Below are positions 43,198 through 52,261 of a DNA stretch of 64,000 nt, in pieces. The notes beneath the pieces are model-generated. The model searched no databases. It was given only the letters and a program-made list of their open reading frames with translations, and was not told where the DNA came from. How positions within the stretch are numbered: the first letter of the stretch is position 1; each line of letters begins with the position of its first letter. A program made the position numbers and the translations under genes. Source of the stretch: Anaerolineae bacterium (GTDB lineage Bacteria; Chloroflexota; Anaerolineae; Aggregatilineales; Phototrophicaceae); NCBI GenBank assembly GCA_022822545.1, contig JAJEBE010000006.1:1-64000 (forward strand), written 5' to 3'.

Positions 43198-44660
43198 AGG
43201 CCGGCTCCCGAAGCTGGCGGCGCATCAAGCCCGTCTTCCAGGCGCAAGGGAGGCAACGGCTCGGCGCGAATCTCCCCGGCAGCCGATTCGTCTTCGACGG
43301 CGCCTGCTGGCTCCGAGTGATTCGGCGGGGCAAGTTCGCCCGCGTTGACGTACCTGTTGACGCCGACCAGAATCGCAGCGCCGGAGGCCAGATCAATCCG
43401 GCGCCGCTCGGCAATGGCCGCGATTTCGGCTTGAATGAGGCCGGCTTCCAAAGCCGCGATCATGCCGCCGGCCGCCTCGATACTTTGAAATTGGGCCCAG
43501 GCTCGGCGCGCCAATTCATCGGTCAAGCGCTCGATATGCCAAGCGCCGCCGGCCGGGTCGATCACCTGCGTCAGTTCCACTTCCTCCTGCAAGATCAACT
43601 GCAGGTTGCGCGAGAGCCGCCGGGAAAAGGCGTCCGTCCCGCCAAGGGCCTCAGCAAAAGGCGCGATGGTCAGGCAGTCGACGCCGCCAATGACAGCCGC
43701 CAGCGCTTCCGTGGTCAGGCGCAGCAAATTGACATAGGGGTCGCGGCGCGCTTTGTTGCGCAGCCCGTTGCGCGCGCGCAGGCGCAGCCGCTGCCCGGCC
43801 GGGCCCGCGCCGAATGCCCGCGTCATCTGCGCCCAAAGCAACTTGACCGCGCGGAACTTCGCCACTTCCATGAAGAAGTTCTCGCCGATGCAAAGCTCGA
43901 CTTGCAGCTTGGTCGCCGCGAGATCGGGGGCGAGCCCGCGCTCGCACAGGGTCCGCAGGTAAGCGGCGGCGGTCGCCAAAGTTAGCGCCAGTTCCTGCAC
44001 GGCATTCGCGCCGGCAGCATGATAAGGAGCCGTACTCAGGTTGACGCTGCCAAGCTGTGGCGAGGATTCGGCGATCGTGGCGACATGCGCCGCCAGCCGC
44101 TCACTGGCATCGGCCGGCATCCTGCCCGTCCGCGCCAAGACAGCCAGCGGATCGACGCCAACGCAGCCGCTCAAGCGACTCAACGCTTCCTCGCTCAACG
44201 CGGCGCTCAGCAGGCGGTAAATCGCGGGAGCGCGGCCGCCGTCGACGAATAGCGGATACCGGCCCAAGTCGATATCGGCCAAGGCCCGGCGCAGATCGCT
44301 CGGCGTCTTAAGTTGCAGCGCGCCGCTGATTGTGATCGCCGTCTGACCATTGGCCAGCGCTTCTCGCAGCGCCGCGTTGAATTGGGCGGGGTCGGCGATG
44401 TCGATGTCTTGGGCGATCAGCCAGGGGCGTTCACGATAGCCGGTTGCCGTTGCGCCGCGGCGAAAGGGAAACTGGCCGGGCAGTGAATCGAGATGCGCGC
44501 CGTCCACAGCGTCCGCGCCGACCAGCGGCTCTATGTCGATGCCTTCGTAAGTTGACGAGACGAGGCTTTCCAGCGACCGACCGCGCAGCGAGACCCGCGC
44601 CGCTTCCAGCCAATCTTCGCTTGTCGCTGCTTCAAATTCGGCAAACAGGGCTTGGTCCAC
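43194..44660 (-). CDS. mutA: Methylmalonyl-CoA mutase, small subunit
   Basis: A 488-residue homologue of the large subunit's barrel that lacks the cobalamin domain, as is normal for the structural small subunit of the heterodimer. It begins [26 protein letters not shown] and has [12 protein letters not shown] near residue 35, which matches the family opening. That fixes the GTG at 44660 as the likely start, with AGAG 6 bases upstream; a GTG at 44708 is in frame but has no Shine-Dalgarno. It is translationally coupled to the large-subunit gene. Confidence 0.87.
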   Translation of the reverse strand: MDQALFAEFEAATSEDWLEAARVSLRGRSLESLVSSTYEGIDIEPLVGADAVDGAHLDSLPGQFPFRRGATATGYRERPWLIAQDIDIADPAQFNAALREALANGQTAITISGALQLKTPSDLRRALADIDLGRYPLFVDGGRAPAIYRLLSAALSEEALSRLSGCVGVDPLAVLARTGRMPADASERLAAHVATIAESSPQLGSVNLSTAPYHAAGANAVQELALTLATAAAYLRTLCERGLAPDLAATKLQVELCIGENFFMEVAKFRAVKLLWAQMTRAFGAGPAGQRLRLRARNGLRNKARRDPYVNLLRLTTEALAAVIGGVDCLTIAPFAEALGGTDAFSRRLSRNLQLILQEEVELTQVIDPAGGAWHIERLTDELARRAWAQFQSIEAAGGMIAALEAGLIQAEIAAIAERRRIDLASGAAILVGVNRYVNAGELAPPNHSEPAGAVEDESAAGEIRAEPLPPLRLEDGLDAPPASGAGL

Positions 44661-44831
44661 CGCAGTCTCTTCGCATTCCCCGCCTAGGCAAGACAAATAT
44701 AGTCCCACCTGAGCATCTGCTCAAGTGGTTCTGTCTCCGCGTGTGAGCTGGAAGGACGGGTCAAATGCTCTGTGCCCTCAGTAAATCCAAGTTAGTCATG
44801 CGAAAAGTGAAATGTGGTGGATGTTGCAGGC

Positions 44832-44858
44832 GGGCAACTCACAGAGTCGCCCCTACAA
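44832..44858 (-). repeat. REP-like palindrome, copy D
   Basis: GGGCAACT, CACAG, AGTCGCCC, then CTACAA. One mismatch in the stem. It lies in the gap between the GH2 and mutase genes, beside a GTGCCCTCAGT fragment that resembles the CACCGAG repeat family. Confidence 0.65.
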
Positions 44859-44920
44859 CCGACTTGATTGCCGGTTTCTCATAACTTTGTTGGTACTACT
44901 TGTGCTCTCTATGGTTAAAG

Positions 44921-46756
44921 CTACTCAACAGCAGAATCCGCCAGTTCAATGGCCGCCGGCTTCTGCTGCGCCGCCCGGAGCCGCGCCAGGTCAAATTTCC
45001 CGCCCCGGTCGAAGCGGTAGATGCCGTTCTGCTCCTGATAGATGTCGGTCAACTGTGTATAGCAGTAGCCGAACATATTCACGTCATCGAGGAGGATGGC
45101 GCAGAGTTTCTCGAAGCGGTCGTAGAATTCCTCAATGCTTTTCGGGCGCGTACCATATCCCCAGGAATCGTCGCCCGCCTGGACATCGGGATTCCACCAG
45201 GCGCCGCCGAACTCGCTGACGAAATAAGGCTGATCGCGGTAGGGTATCGACCAGTCCACATTGCCAACGTGTCGCGCCGACAAGCCCCAGCCAGTCGCGT
45301 CGTTGAGGTAAGGCGCGCCATGAGCCAAGCCGGCGTGACGCGCGCGGAATGCCTCCGGGTCCTGGGTGTAGTCGTGGCTGTCGTAGACATCGGCTTCCGG
45401 CACGCGGTGGGAATAGCCGGAGGTATCGAGCACGGGCCGCGTGCTGTCCATCGCTTTGGTCGCCAGGTACATGCCCCGCGTGACATCATCAAGGGCGGTG
45501 ATGCGGTCCGTCAATGTTTGCCAGGTCTCGTTGAGCGGGCACCAGCCGACAATGCTGGGATGCGAATAATCGCGTTCGAGGCATTCCAGCCACTGCGTGA
45601 TGTAATCGGGACCAGGATTTTGATGCTCGCCGTTGATGGGACCGTTCATGCTACAGCCCCAATCGCCAAATTCGCCCCAGACGATATAGCCCAGTTGATC
45701 GGCATGATAGAGGAAGCGCTCTTCGAAGACCTTCTGATGCAAGCGCGCGCCATTGAAGCCGGCCGCCAGGCTCAACTCAATATCCTCGCGCAGCGCGGCA
45801 TCGCTCGGCGCGGTCATGATGCCATCGGGATAATAGCCCTGATCGAGTACAAGACGCTGGAAGACGGTTCTGCCATTGATCTTGATGGCTTTGCCGTCTA
45901 TAGAAATCGAACGCAGGCCCGCATAGCTTCGAGCGCTGTCGACCGTGTTGCCATCGGCGTCAATCAGCGCAATCTCCAGATCATACAGATGCGGATCACC
46001 GACTTCCCAGAGCTTGAGGCGGTCGGCGGGTATCGGCAGATCGAGGCGGGGAGACAGGTCGTATTCGGCCGAGCATTCCGCCGTGGCGATGTCGCCGTCC
46101 GCATCGGCCAGGGTCGCGCGCAGGCGCAGCCCGGCCGCGTTGCCGGTGATCGGCTGCTCAAGGCGGAAGGTCTTGTTGGCCAGATCCGGCGTGATGCGCG
46201 GACGGCGCAATGCGATATCGGGCACCGGCTCCAGCCAGACGCTTTGCCAGATGCCGGTCGTCCGCACGTAGATGGCTCCGCTGGGACCGAATTCGCGCGA
46301 CTGTTTGCCGCGCGGTTGGGGCTTTTGCCCGTCATCGCGGGCGCGCAGCACGATCGTGATCGTATCGCCCGCTTCGGCCACACCCTTCAAATCGCAACTG
46401 AAGGGGCTGAAACCGCCACGATGCCGCCCCACTTCGACGCCGTTCACCCAAACCGTGCTGTCGTAATCGACGGCTTGAAAATGCAGCAGGACGCGCCGTC
46501 CGGCCCATTCCGCCGGTATCGCAACTTCGCGGCGGTACCAGACGGCGTTCATGAAGTCGGGATTCTCAATGCCCGAAAGCTGCGATTCCGGGCAGAAGGG
46601 CACCGTAATCGCGTCGCTCAGTTCGCGCTCAAGCAAGCCGCGGTCGATGCCGCTATCGCCCTGGTCGATCTCGAATTCCCATTGGCCGTTCAGGCAGAGC
46701 CAGTCATCGCGGACGAACTGTGGACGGGGGTATTCGCTGCGGGGGATATCGGGCAT
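44921..46756 (-). CDS. Glycoside hydrolase family 2 enzyme
   Basis: A 611-residue cytoplasmic glycosidase without a signal peptide. The N-terminal sugar-binding domain (RDDWLCLNGQWEFEIDQ), an immunoglobulin-like domain and the C-terminal barrel are in the usual order. The acid/base Glu lies in GWCPLNETW and the nucleophile Glu in YFVSEFGGAWW. GH2 includes beta-galactosidases, beta-glucuronidases and beta-mannosidases; the short form seen here is typical of many uncharacterised members. The ATG at 46756 has GGAG 6 bases upstream. Divergent from the epimerase gene. Confidence 0.88.
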   Translation of the reverse strand: MPDIPRSEYPRPQFVRDDWLCLNGQWEFEIDQGDSGIDRGLLERELSDAITVPFCPESQLSGIENPDFMNAVWYRREVAIPAEWAGRRVLLHFQAVDYDSTVWVNGVEVGRHRGGFSPFSCDLKGVAEAGDTITIVLRARDDGQKPQPRGKQSREFGPSGAIYVRTTGIWQSVWLEPVPDIALRRPRITPDLANKTFRLEQPITGNAAGLRLRATLADADGDIATAECSAEYDLSPRLDLPIPADRLKLWEVGDPHLYDLEIALIDADGNTVDSARSYAGLRSISIDGKAIKINGRTVFQRLVLDQGYYPDGIMTAPSDAALREDIELSLAAGFNGARLHQKVFEERFLYHADQLGYIVWGEFGDWGCSMNGPINGEHQNPGPDYITQWLECLERDYSHPSIVGWCPLNETWQTLTDRITALDDVTRGMYLATKAMDSTRPVLDTSGYSHRVPEADVYDSHDYTQDPEAFRARHAGLAHGAPYLNDATGWGLSARHVGNVDWSIPYRDQPYFVSEFGGAWWNPDVQAGDDSWGYGTRPKSIEEFYDRFEKLCAILLDDVNMFGYCYTQLTDIYQEQNGIYRFDRGGKFDLARLRAAQQKPAAIELADSAVE

Positions 46757-46939
46757 GTTTCGCTCCGGACCTAAAGAACATAACGCATGAACTGGACATG
46801 TCAAAATAAGCTCTGCGATTACAATCGACAGATTCCGACGATCCCCCCAAATGTTCGCACAGACCCACGCGATTTGCCAGAACGAAGTGACTTGGCTTGC
46901 AGCGGGTCCCATTTTGGCGGCGGTACAATGGACTAGCTG

Positions 46940-46968
46940 TTGAATATCACGTTAGGTAAAGTATTCAA
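46940..46968 (+). promoter_or_regulatory. Possible promoter within a TTGAATA/TATTCAA inverted repeat
   Basis: TTGAATA (46940-46946) and TATTCAA (46962-46968) are perfect inverted arms 15 bases apart. TTGAAT and TATTCA would also serve as -35 and -10 boxes with a 16-base spacer for the gene at 47016. It could be operator, promoter or both. Confidence 0.4.
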
Positions 46969-47015
46969 GTCAATTTCGGCGCAACACGGTCATAGATTCA
47001 GATGAGGAGCCAGCC

Positions 47016-48101
47016 ATGAAGATTCTTGTCACCGGCGCGACCGGGCGGATCGGCGCGAATCTAGTCCCGCTTTTGCTGGCGGCCGGCCACAGCGTGCGCA
47101 GTTTCGTTTACCCGGGCGATGCCAGCCGCGCGGGAAAGCTGGACGGCTATACCGGCGTCGAAACCGTCACGGGCGACCTGCGCAGCTATGACGATGTGCG
47201 GGGCGCGGTCGCCGGCGTTGATGCCATCTATCATCTGGCCGCCGCCTTTGGCGGTCCTTTCGATAACCGTGATTATCTGCATATCAACGCCATGGGCACC
47301 CTCAATATCCTGGAGTGCATCCGCGAGTTCTGCCCGAACCTGCATCGCTTCGTTTACGCCAGCACCGAAGGCGTCTACTGGCGCCTCACCGATAATGGGC
47401 GTTATTTTAGCGAGCCCATCCGCGAAGACAGGCGCATCCGCCATCCCCACATGCCCTACTTGCTGACCAAGTGGCTGGGCGAGGAATTGGCGATTGCCTA
47501 CCATTTTCAGTATGGCGTGCCGACCACGGCGCTGCGTTTCTCGACCGTCATTGAGCCGAGCGAGTTCCTCAACGAGGCCGGTTTGCCGGCGCTCTTCCTC
47601 TATAGCGAGGCTTACGCGCGCTGGAGCAATGTCAGCGGTGGCGAACTGGGCGCCATCCTCGATCGCGGCGACCCCGACGATATGGCGATGGTGGAGGCGC
47701 TGCTGAGGGGCTGGACGGGCGAAGAGAAGTTCTTGCTCAGCCGCAACCCGGACGGCACAGCCTACCGCCAGCACTTCAGCGATGTCCGCGATATCGCGCG
47801 GGGGCTGGCGTTGAGCATCGAAATCGACGAGGCGGTCGGGCAGGTCTTCAACCTGGCGGGGGCGGCGATTTTCGACTGGGGCGAGATCGTGCCGCGTTTG
47901 GCCGAGCGCTACGGACTGCCGGTGGCGGAAGCCCGCCTGCCCTACGCCAATTACTTCGAGCTGGATCTGAGCAAGATCAAGACTGCCCTCGGCTTCCAGC
48001 CCCAGCACGACTTCGACAGCATATTACATACCGCCGAAGCCATCCGCCGCGGCGACGGGGCCGATGTCATCCCGACCGGCGTCCGCTATGGCGATGCCTG
48101 A
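47016..48101 (+). CDS. NAD-dependent epimerase/dehydratase
   Basis: A 361-residue extended short-chain dehydrogenase. It starts MKILVTGATGRIGANL (glycine-rich NAD(P) loop) with a catalytic YLLTK near residue 150 and a Ser/Thr in VYASTEGVY. GAGGAG lies upstream of the ATG. It sits 21 bases before an enolase-superfamily gene and near a GH2 gene, so it may act on a sugar or sugar acid (uronate dehydrogenase-like) rather than a nucleotide sugar. The substrate cannot be settled from the sequence. Confidence 0.82.
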   Translation: MKILVTGATGRIGANLVPLLLAAGHSVRSFVYPGDASRAGKLDGYTGVETVTGDLRSYDDVRGAVAGVDAIYHLAAAFGGPFDNRDYLHINAMGTLNILECIREFCPNLHRFVYASTEGVYWRLTDNGRYFSEPIREDRRIRHPHMPYLLTKWLGEELAIAYHFQYGVPTTALRFSTVIEPSEFLNEAGLPALFLYSEAYARWSNVSGGELGAILDRGDPDDMAMVEALLRGWTGEEKFLLSRNPDGTAYRQHFSDVRDIARGLALSIEIDEAVGQVFNLAGAAIFDWGEIVPRLAERYGLPVAEARLPYANYFELDLSKIKTALGFQPQHDFDSILHTAEAIRRGDGADVIPTGVRYGDA

Positions 48102-48122
48102 GCGCGGCGACGAGGAGGGATC

Positions 48123-49262
48123 ATGAGCATATCCGGCATAATCGAAGTCATCGAATTCGCTACCCTGATCGGACAGCGGCCACGGGCGGCGGGCAACAAC
48201 GCTCGCCTTGGCGCGCACGGCATTGAAGTGACGTTGCCGCTTTGCCGCCTGACCACCGCTGACGGCGCTAGCGGTTTCGGCGTGAGCCAAGCCAGCCGTG
48301 AGGACGCGGACAGGATCCTGGGCGTCGATATCGCCGATTTGCTGAGCGCGGAAAGCGGGGTCGCCGACCGCGCCCAAGCCTTCGATTTTCCGCTCTGGGA
48401 TTTGCTGGGGAAGCTGAGCGGCAAGCCGATCTACGAAATGGTCGCGCCGCCGGGGGCGACGCTCAGCCAGCCCATGCGCGCCCCCTGTTACGACACCTCG
48501 CTTTACATGAACGGCCTGCACCTGGAATCGCATGAAGCGGCGGCCGCGCTCATCGCCGGCTACGCGCGCGACGGTTACGAGAAGGGTCACCGCAGCTTCA
48601 AGATCAAGGTCGGGCGGGGCGCGCTCCACATGCCGCTGGAGGCGGGCATCAAGCGCGATATCGCCGTGATCAAGGCGGTACGGGAGGCGGCCGGCCCCGA
48701 AGCGCGCATCATGATCGACGCCAACAACGGCTTCAACTTCAATATCGCCCGGCGCGTCCTGGAAGAAACGGCCGACTGCGATGTTTTCTGGCTGGAGGAA
48801 GCCTTCCATGAGGACCCGCTGCTCTATGAGGCGCTGCGCCAGTGGCTGGATGCGGAAGGCATCAACACGCTGATCGCGGATGGCGAGGGCTGGGCGGCGG
48901 CCGCGCTGATGGACTGGGCGCGCGCTGGTTTTGTCGAGGTGGTTCAATACGACATCTTCAGCCACGGCTTCAGCAACTGGCTGCGAACGGGGGCGCAACT
49001 TGATGCCTGGGGCGCGCGCGCGGCGCCGCATCATTATGGCCGGCACCTCGGCAATTATGTCAGCGGGCACCTGGCGCCGGCGATACGCGGCTTCACTTTC
49101 GTCGAGTGGGACGAGACGACGACGGCGGGCATTGACGCTTCCGCCTATCGGGTCGAGGAGGGCCATGCGATCATCCCGAATCGGCCGGGTTTTGGGCTGA
49201 CGCTGGACGACGCGGTTTTCCGCGCGGCGGTGGCGGAGGGTGGCTGGGAGTTGTGCGTGTGA
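48123..49262 (+). CDS. Enolase-superfamily (mandelate racemase group) dehydratase
   Basis: A 379-residue enzyme. The Lys pair lies in FKIKVGRGA (about residues 160-168). Metal ligands are likely Asp in RIMIDANNGFN, Glu in FWLEEAFHED and Glu/Asp in LIADGEGW, and the base His lies in APHHYGRHLGNY. The capping domain is shortened and lacks the usual strand pair found in the 22540 gene, so the two belong to different subgroups. GAGGAGG lies just upstream of the ATG. It is probably co-transcribed with the epimerase gene as part of a sugar-acid pathway. Confidence 0.82.
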   Translation: MSISGIIEVIEFATLIGQRPRAAGNNARLGAHGIEVTLPLCRLTTADGASGFGVSQASREDADRILGVDIADLLSAESGVADRAQAFDFPLWDLLGKLSGKPIYEMVAPPGATLSQPMRAPCYDTSLYMNGLHLESHEAAAALIAGYARDGYEKGHRSFKIKVGRGALHMPLEAGIKRDIAVIKAVREAAGPEARIMIDANNGFNFNIARRVLEETADCDVFWLEEAFHEDPLLYEALRQWLDAEGINTLIADGEGWAAAALMDWARAGFVEVVQYDIFSHGFSNWLRTGAQLDAWGARAAPHHYGRHLGNYVSGHLAPAIRGFTFVEWDETTTAGIDASAYRVEEGHAIIPNRPGFGLTLDDAVFRAAVAEGGWELCV

Positions 49263-49355
49263 CGTGACGGGTCACCCGTTGTTGTCAGCCAGCATCCTTA
49301 CCAACCATTCTCCCTGGATGTGATCACCGAGTAAATGACTTTACCCGAACCAGAC

Positions 49356-49383
49356 TTGTCTATGGGCAATCTTATGATATATT
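49356..49383 (+). promoter_or_regulatory. Promoter of the reverse transcriptase gene
   Basis: TTGTCT (49356-49361), 16-base spacer, TATATT (49378-49383), in a locally AT-rich stretch. A GTCACCCGTTGT inverted-repeat fragment near 49265-49285 could end the preceding operon. Confidence 0.5.
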
Positions 49384-49426
49384 ACGTCATCTTATTTATC
49401 TCTTCGCGTTGAGGTGCCTGATAGCA

Positions 49427-52246
49427 ATGAATCGACAGTATCAGTTTCCAAACTATATGCAGAGGGTGTTTGAACAAGCCCTTGAATGGCTTGATGGCAT
49501 GGAAGATACAGCCGGGTATCGCTTTGGCAACGTGAATCTAGACTATACAGAGATACATGAGGTTGGAACGCACTTTAACAGATATTTTCCAACACATTAT
49601 TTCAAGGTAGTATCTGCCTTTCAAGAAATTATATCCTACGACCTAGTAAGGACCTGGGTTCAGAATAATGGATGTATTTGCCTCGTAGACGTGGGTTGCG
49701 GCTCCGGCGCAGCAACGTGCGCGTTTGTTGAGGTGGTATCTTCAGTATTCGCCAAACTTGACACTAATACTCCGTTGCGCTTGCATGTAATTGGAGTAGA
49801 TCCAACTAGAGCGGCAATCGTAACATATAGAGGCGTTCTAGACCGAATCAACAAAAGCGGCGCATTACCGTTTGGACTCACTATTACTCACGAGTTTCTC
49901 CCCGGTAAGTTACCTGACCACACCAACAAATTATTGCGCATGTTGATCAATCGCCGAACGATTTGGGATCAACCAAGTATTCCACATACGATTCTACTTC
50001 AAGTCAATACCGTTCGAAACTTTCATGAACAGGGAGCAATTCATGATGTTGCCAAGGCGCATGCGCAGGTTTTTGCAGACACGTCTTTGGACCATATCCA
50101 CATTTTGACCATTGCCACAGAAGGATTCGAACAACAAGTCAAGGAAATGAATCGACACCTCCAGTCACAGTTTTCATCTCATCAATCTCTGAAAAACACA
50201 TTTCAAAGCATATCTTATAGATATCGGAATCCGGACAAAAGTTATTTCAGAAAACAGGGATACCCTGAATATAGAAGCTGTTATCATGCCGCATTTTCTT
50301 CTATCAAGAATGCGTCCTGGCAAATGGACGGCACCTGGCAGAGGATCATCCGTCGTGAAAACATCAAGCGAGCTTGGGCGCGTGCTAGAACAGCACTATT
50401 GCGCGAGTCGTTGATTGATGAGGCCGAAATAAGACTTCGTGACCACAATGTGGATCGATTCATCGATCAATTGCAGGCTCGATTGATCGCTTACGCTGAG
50501 GATATATTTCATCCCAAAGATCAGATTTACTATGATTTTCCCAAGAATGCGGAATCCTTCAGACCAAAGAGTCTAACCAGATTCGAGGAAGAGATTCTAT
50601 CGGTTGCTATAATTCAGGTCGCAGGAGACGAATACGGCACACATAGAAACCTTTACGCCTACCGTTTGAATCAGACAGATCACCATGAATCTGAGTATTT
50701 GTATAGTTATTATGGTAATGCCTACAAAGAATGGATGTTTGACGCCTTCGAGGTCGCCCAGTCAACACCTGATGGAGTTGTGTTGGAAACTGACCTGGCC
50801 TCATTCTATACTTGTATCTCTCAGGAACGACTCGCCGATACTCTACTGCTCGAAATGCGCGCAGAAAGTAGCCGAGTTACTTGGCTATTGAATAAAATTC
50901 TCGGAAAGCATTTGGACGATCATCGAAAGAATTTCGGGCTAGCTCAAGGCGGTGTCGGCTCCGGATACTATGCTAACGTATATCTTGCACCAGTCGACGA
51001 TTACTTCATTTCAACAAACTCTTTAGGTGTAGACTACTTCAGATACGCCGATGACATGCTCATTGTAGTTCCAAATGATGTAGCGGTTGACGACGTAATT
51101 AGAGAACTCGACAATCAGCTTGAATCTCTCGGACTGAAACGCAACGAATCCAAAACCACTAATACTTCCACAGGATTGTTTCAGGCTACAAAGTTCTCTC
51201 CCGCACTTGAGCAATTGGGCCTAAAGCTCAACAGAGCTTTGAAAGAGCTTTGGCTAGCCGCCTGCGATTACCACGGTCAATTGGATATAGGCTCAGGAAC
51301 ATTCTATGAATTCTTGCATGAATATCAGCGCCGACTCCGAAGTATTGGCATTACCGTTTCTGTCCCAATGCTTCGTCGCAAAGTTCGAAAATATCAAGCG
51401 CTGTCAACAGGCAACGCGAATATCGCGTTACCAGACTTCGGCGATCAGCTGGGCGACGTTCAATGGGCTAGGCAATTCCAGGCCATGAATCCGATTTGGA
51501 TGGAGGATATAACGTCATTACGTGAACAATTTGAATTCAATGTCATTACCATATTGGAATCTGCCAAGGGCAATTACAAGCTTATTGATCGTAACACTGG
51601 GTCCGCTCTGAGGTTTTGTACTAGCCGATTGTGTCGACTAGGTTTGAGCGCTAGGTCCGCACAGTTGCTGGAAGACCTCCTGATGGTGGCACCGTATCAA
51701 CTTCGTGCAACTTCATTTCTCTTGGAAAGTCTTAGTACACAGGGCCATATCAGAATCATTGAGAACCTTTATGAATTCTACACTGAACAGTCTGATCGCG
51801 ATGAAACGTACTTGCGAGCAATGTTGCTCCGCGCAATGAGATATTTTGAAGATACACCATTGGACCTGCTTTTCTCGGTCGTGGTAGATTCGCAAGAGTC
51901 AATTGAAGCTAGGTTGATGGCGTCTGAATCACTGCTAGCAGCAAACGTCAGTGAAATCGGCTACGAACATTGGGCCAATCTTAACAACACGCTGTCAAAT
52001 GAATCACTTATACCTCGACTCAGGAAAAACCTTATACTGATCTTGCGGCAAGTTCGCGATCGCGACCCACAAACATTTGCTCCGCAACAAGGTGATGACC
52101 CCATGCTATTTGACGCCTTTGACATTGATGAAGGCCTCAACATATTTGAGCAAGCAGAACCGCCTATACTTATGAACTACTACGACCTTACAGACCCCGA
52201 TGATGCCTATGACTATGGCGAGCTAATGACGACCATTAGCCATTAG
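49427..52246 (+). CDS. Reverse transcriptase with an N-terminal methyltransferase-like domain
   Basis: A 939-residue single-gene fusion. Residues about 50-240 look like a class I SAM-dependent methyltransferase: motif I VDVGCGSGA (87-95) and an acidic IGVDPTRAA after the second strand (122-130). Residues about 385-580 form a reverse transcriptase core: ETDLASFYTCI (454-464, motif A Asp), QGGVGSG (507-513, motif B), YADD (540-543, motif C) and GLKRNESK (569-576, motif D). The remaining 350 residues are mostly helical, repeat-like and end in an acidic tail. Codon use is clearly AT-richer than neighbours, which suggests transfer. The ATG at 49427 has GAGGTG 10 bases upstream. No intron-type maturase/HNH domain is seen. 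The layout recalls Abi/UG-type defence reverse transcriptases. Confidence 0.8.
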   Translation: MNRQYQFPNYMQRVFEQALEWLDGMEDTAGYRFGNVNLDYTEIHEVGTHFNRYFPTHYFKVVSAFQEIISYDLVRTWVQNNGCICLVDVGCGSGAATCAFVEVVSSVFAKLDTNTPLRLHVIGVDPTRAAIVTYRGVLDRINKSGALPFGLTITHEFLPGKLPDHTNKLLRMLINRRTIWDQPSIPHTILLQVNTVRNFHEQGAIHDVAKAHAQVFADTSLDHIHILTIATEGFEQQVKEMNRHLQSQFSSHQSLKNTFQSISYRYRNPDKSYFRKQGYPEYRSCYHAAFSSIKNASWQMDGTWQRIIRRENIKRAWARARTALLRESLIDEAEIRLRDHNVDRFIDQLQARLIAYAEDIFHPKDQIYYDFPKNAESFRPKSLTRFEEEILSVAIIQVAGDEYGTHRNLYAYRLNQTDHHESEYLYSYYGNAYKEWMFDAFEVAQSTPDGVVLETDLASFYTCISQERLADTLLLEMRAESSRVTWLLNKILGKHLDDHRKNFGLAQGGVGSGYYANVYLAPVDDYFISTNSLGVDYFRYADDMLIVVPNDVAVDDVIRELDNQLESLGLKRNESKTTNTSTGLFQATKFSPALEQLGLKLNRALKELWLAACDYHGQLDIGSGTFYEFLHEYQRRLRSIGITVSVPMLRRKVRKYQALSTGNANIALPDFGDQLGDVQWARQFQAMNPIWMEDITSLREQFEFNVITILESAKGNYKLIDRNTGSALRFCTSRLCRLGLSARSAQLLEDLLMVAPYQLRATSFLLESLSTQGHIRIIENLYEFYTEQSDRDETYLRAMLLRAMRYFEDTPLDLLFSVVVDSQESIEARLMASESLLAANVSEIGYEHWANLNNTLSNESLIPRLRKNLILILRQVRDRDPQTFAPQQGDDPMLFDAFDIDEGLNIFEQAEPPILMNYYDLTDPDDAYDYGELMTTISH

Positions 52247-52261
52247 TCACGAGACTCGCAC

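Noticed and set aside
44900-46774. A 624-codon open frame on the plus strand opposite the GH2 gene
   Set aside because: Mirror frame of a real gene. No recognisable motif, and the minus strand carries both GH2 catalytic Glu residues.
49427-52246. Reading the reverse transcriptase as a group II intron maturase or a retron RT
   Set aside because: No maturase X domain or HNH endonuclease follows the RT core, no intron ends or domain V-like hairpin were seen, and no msr/msd-like RNA was evident in the 146-bp upstream gap. The extra N-terminal domain also argues against both.
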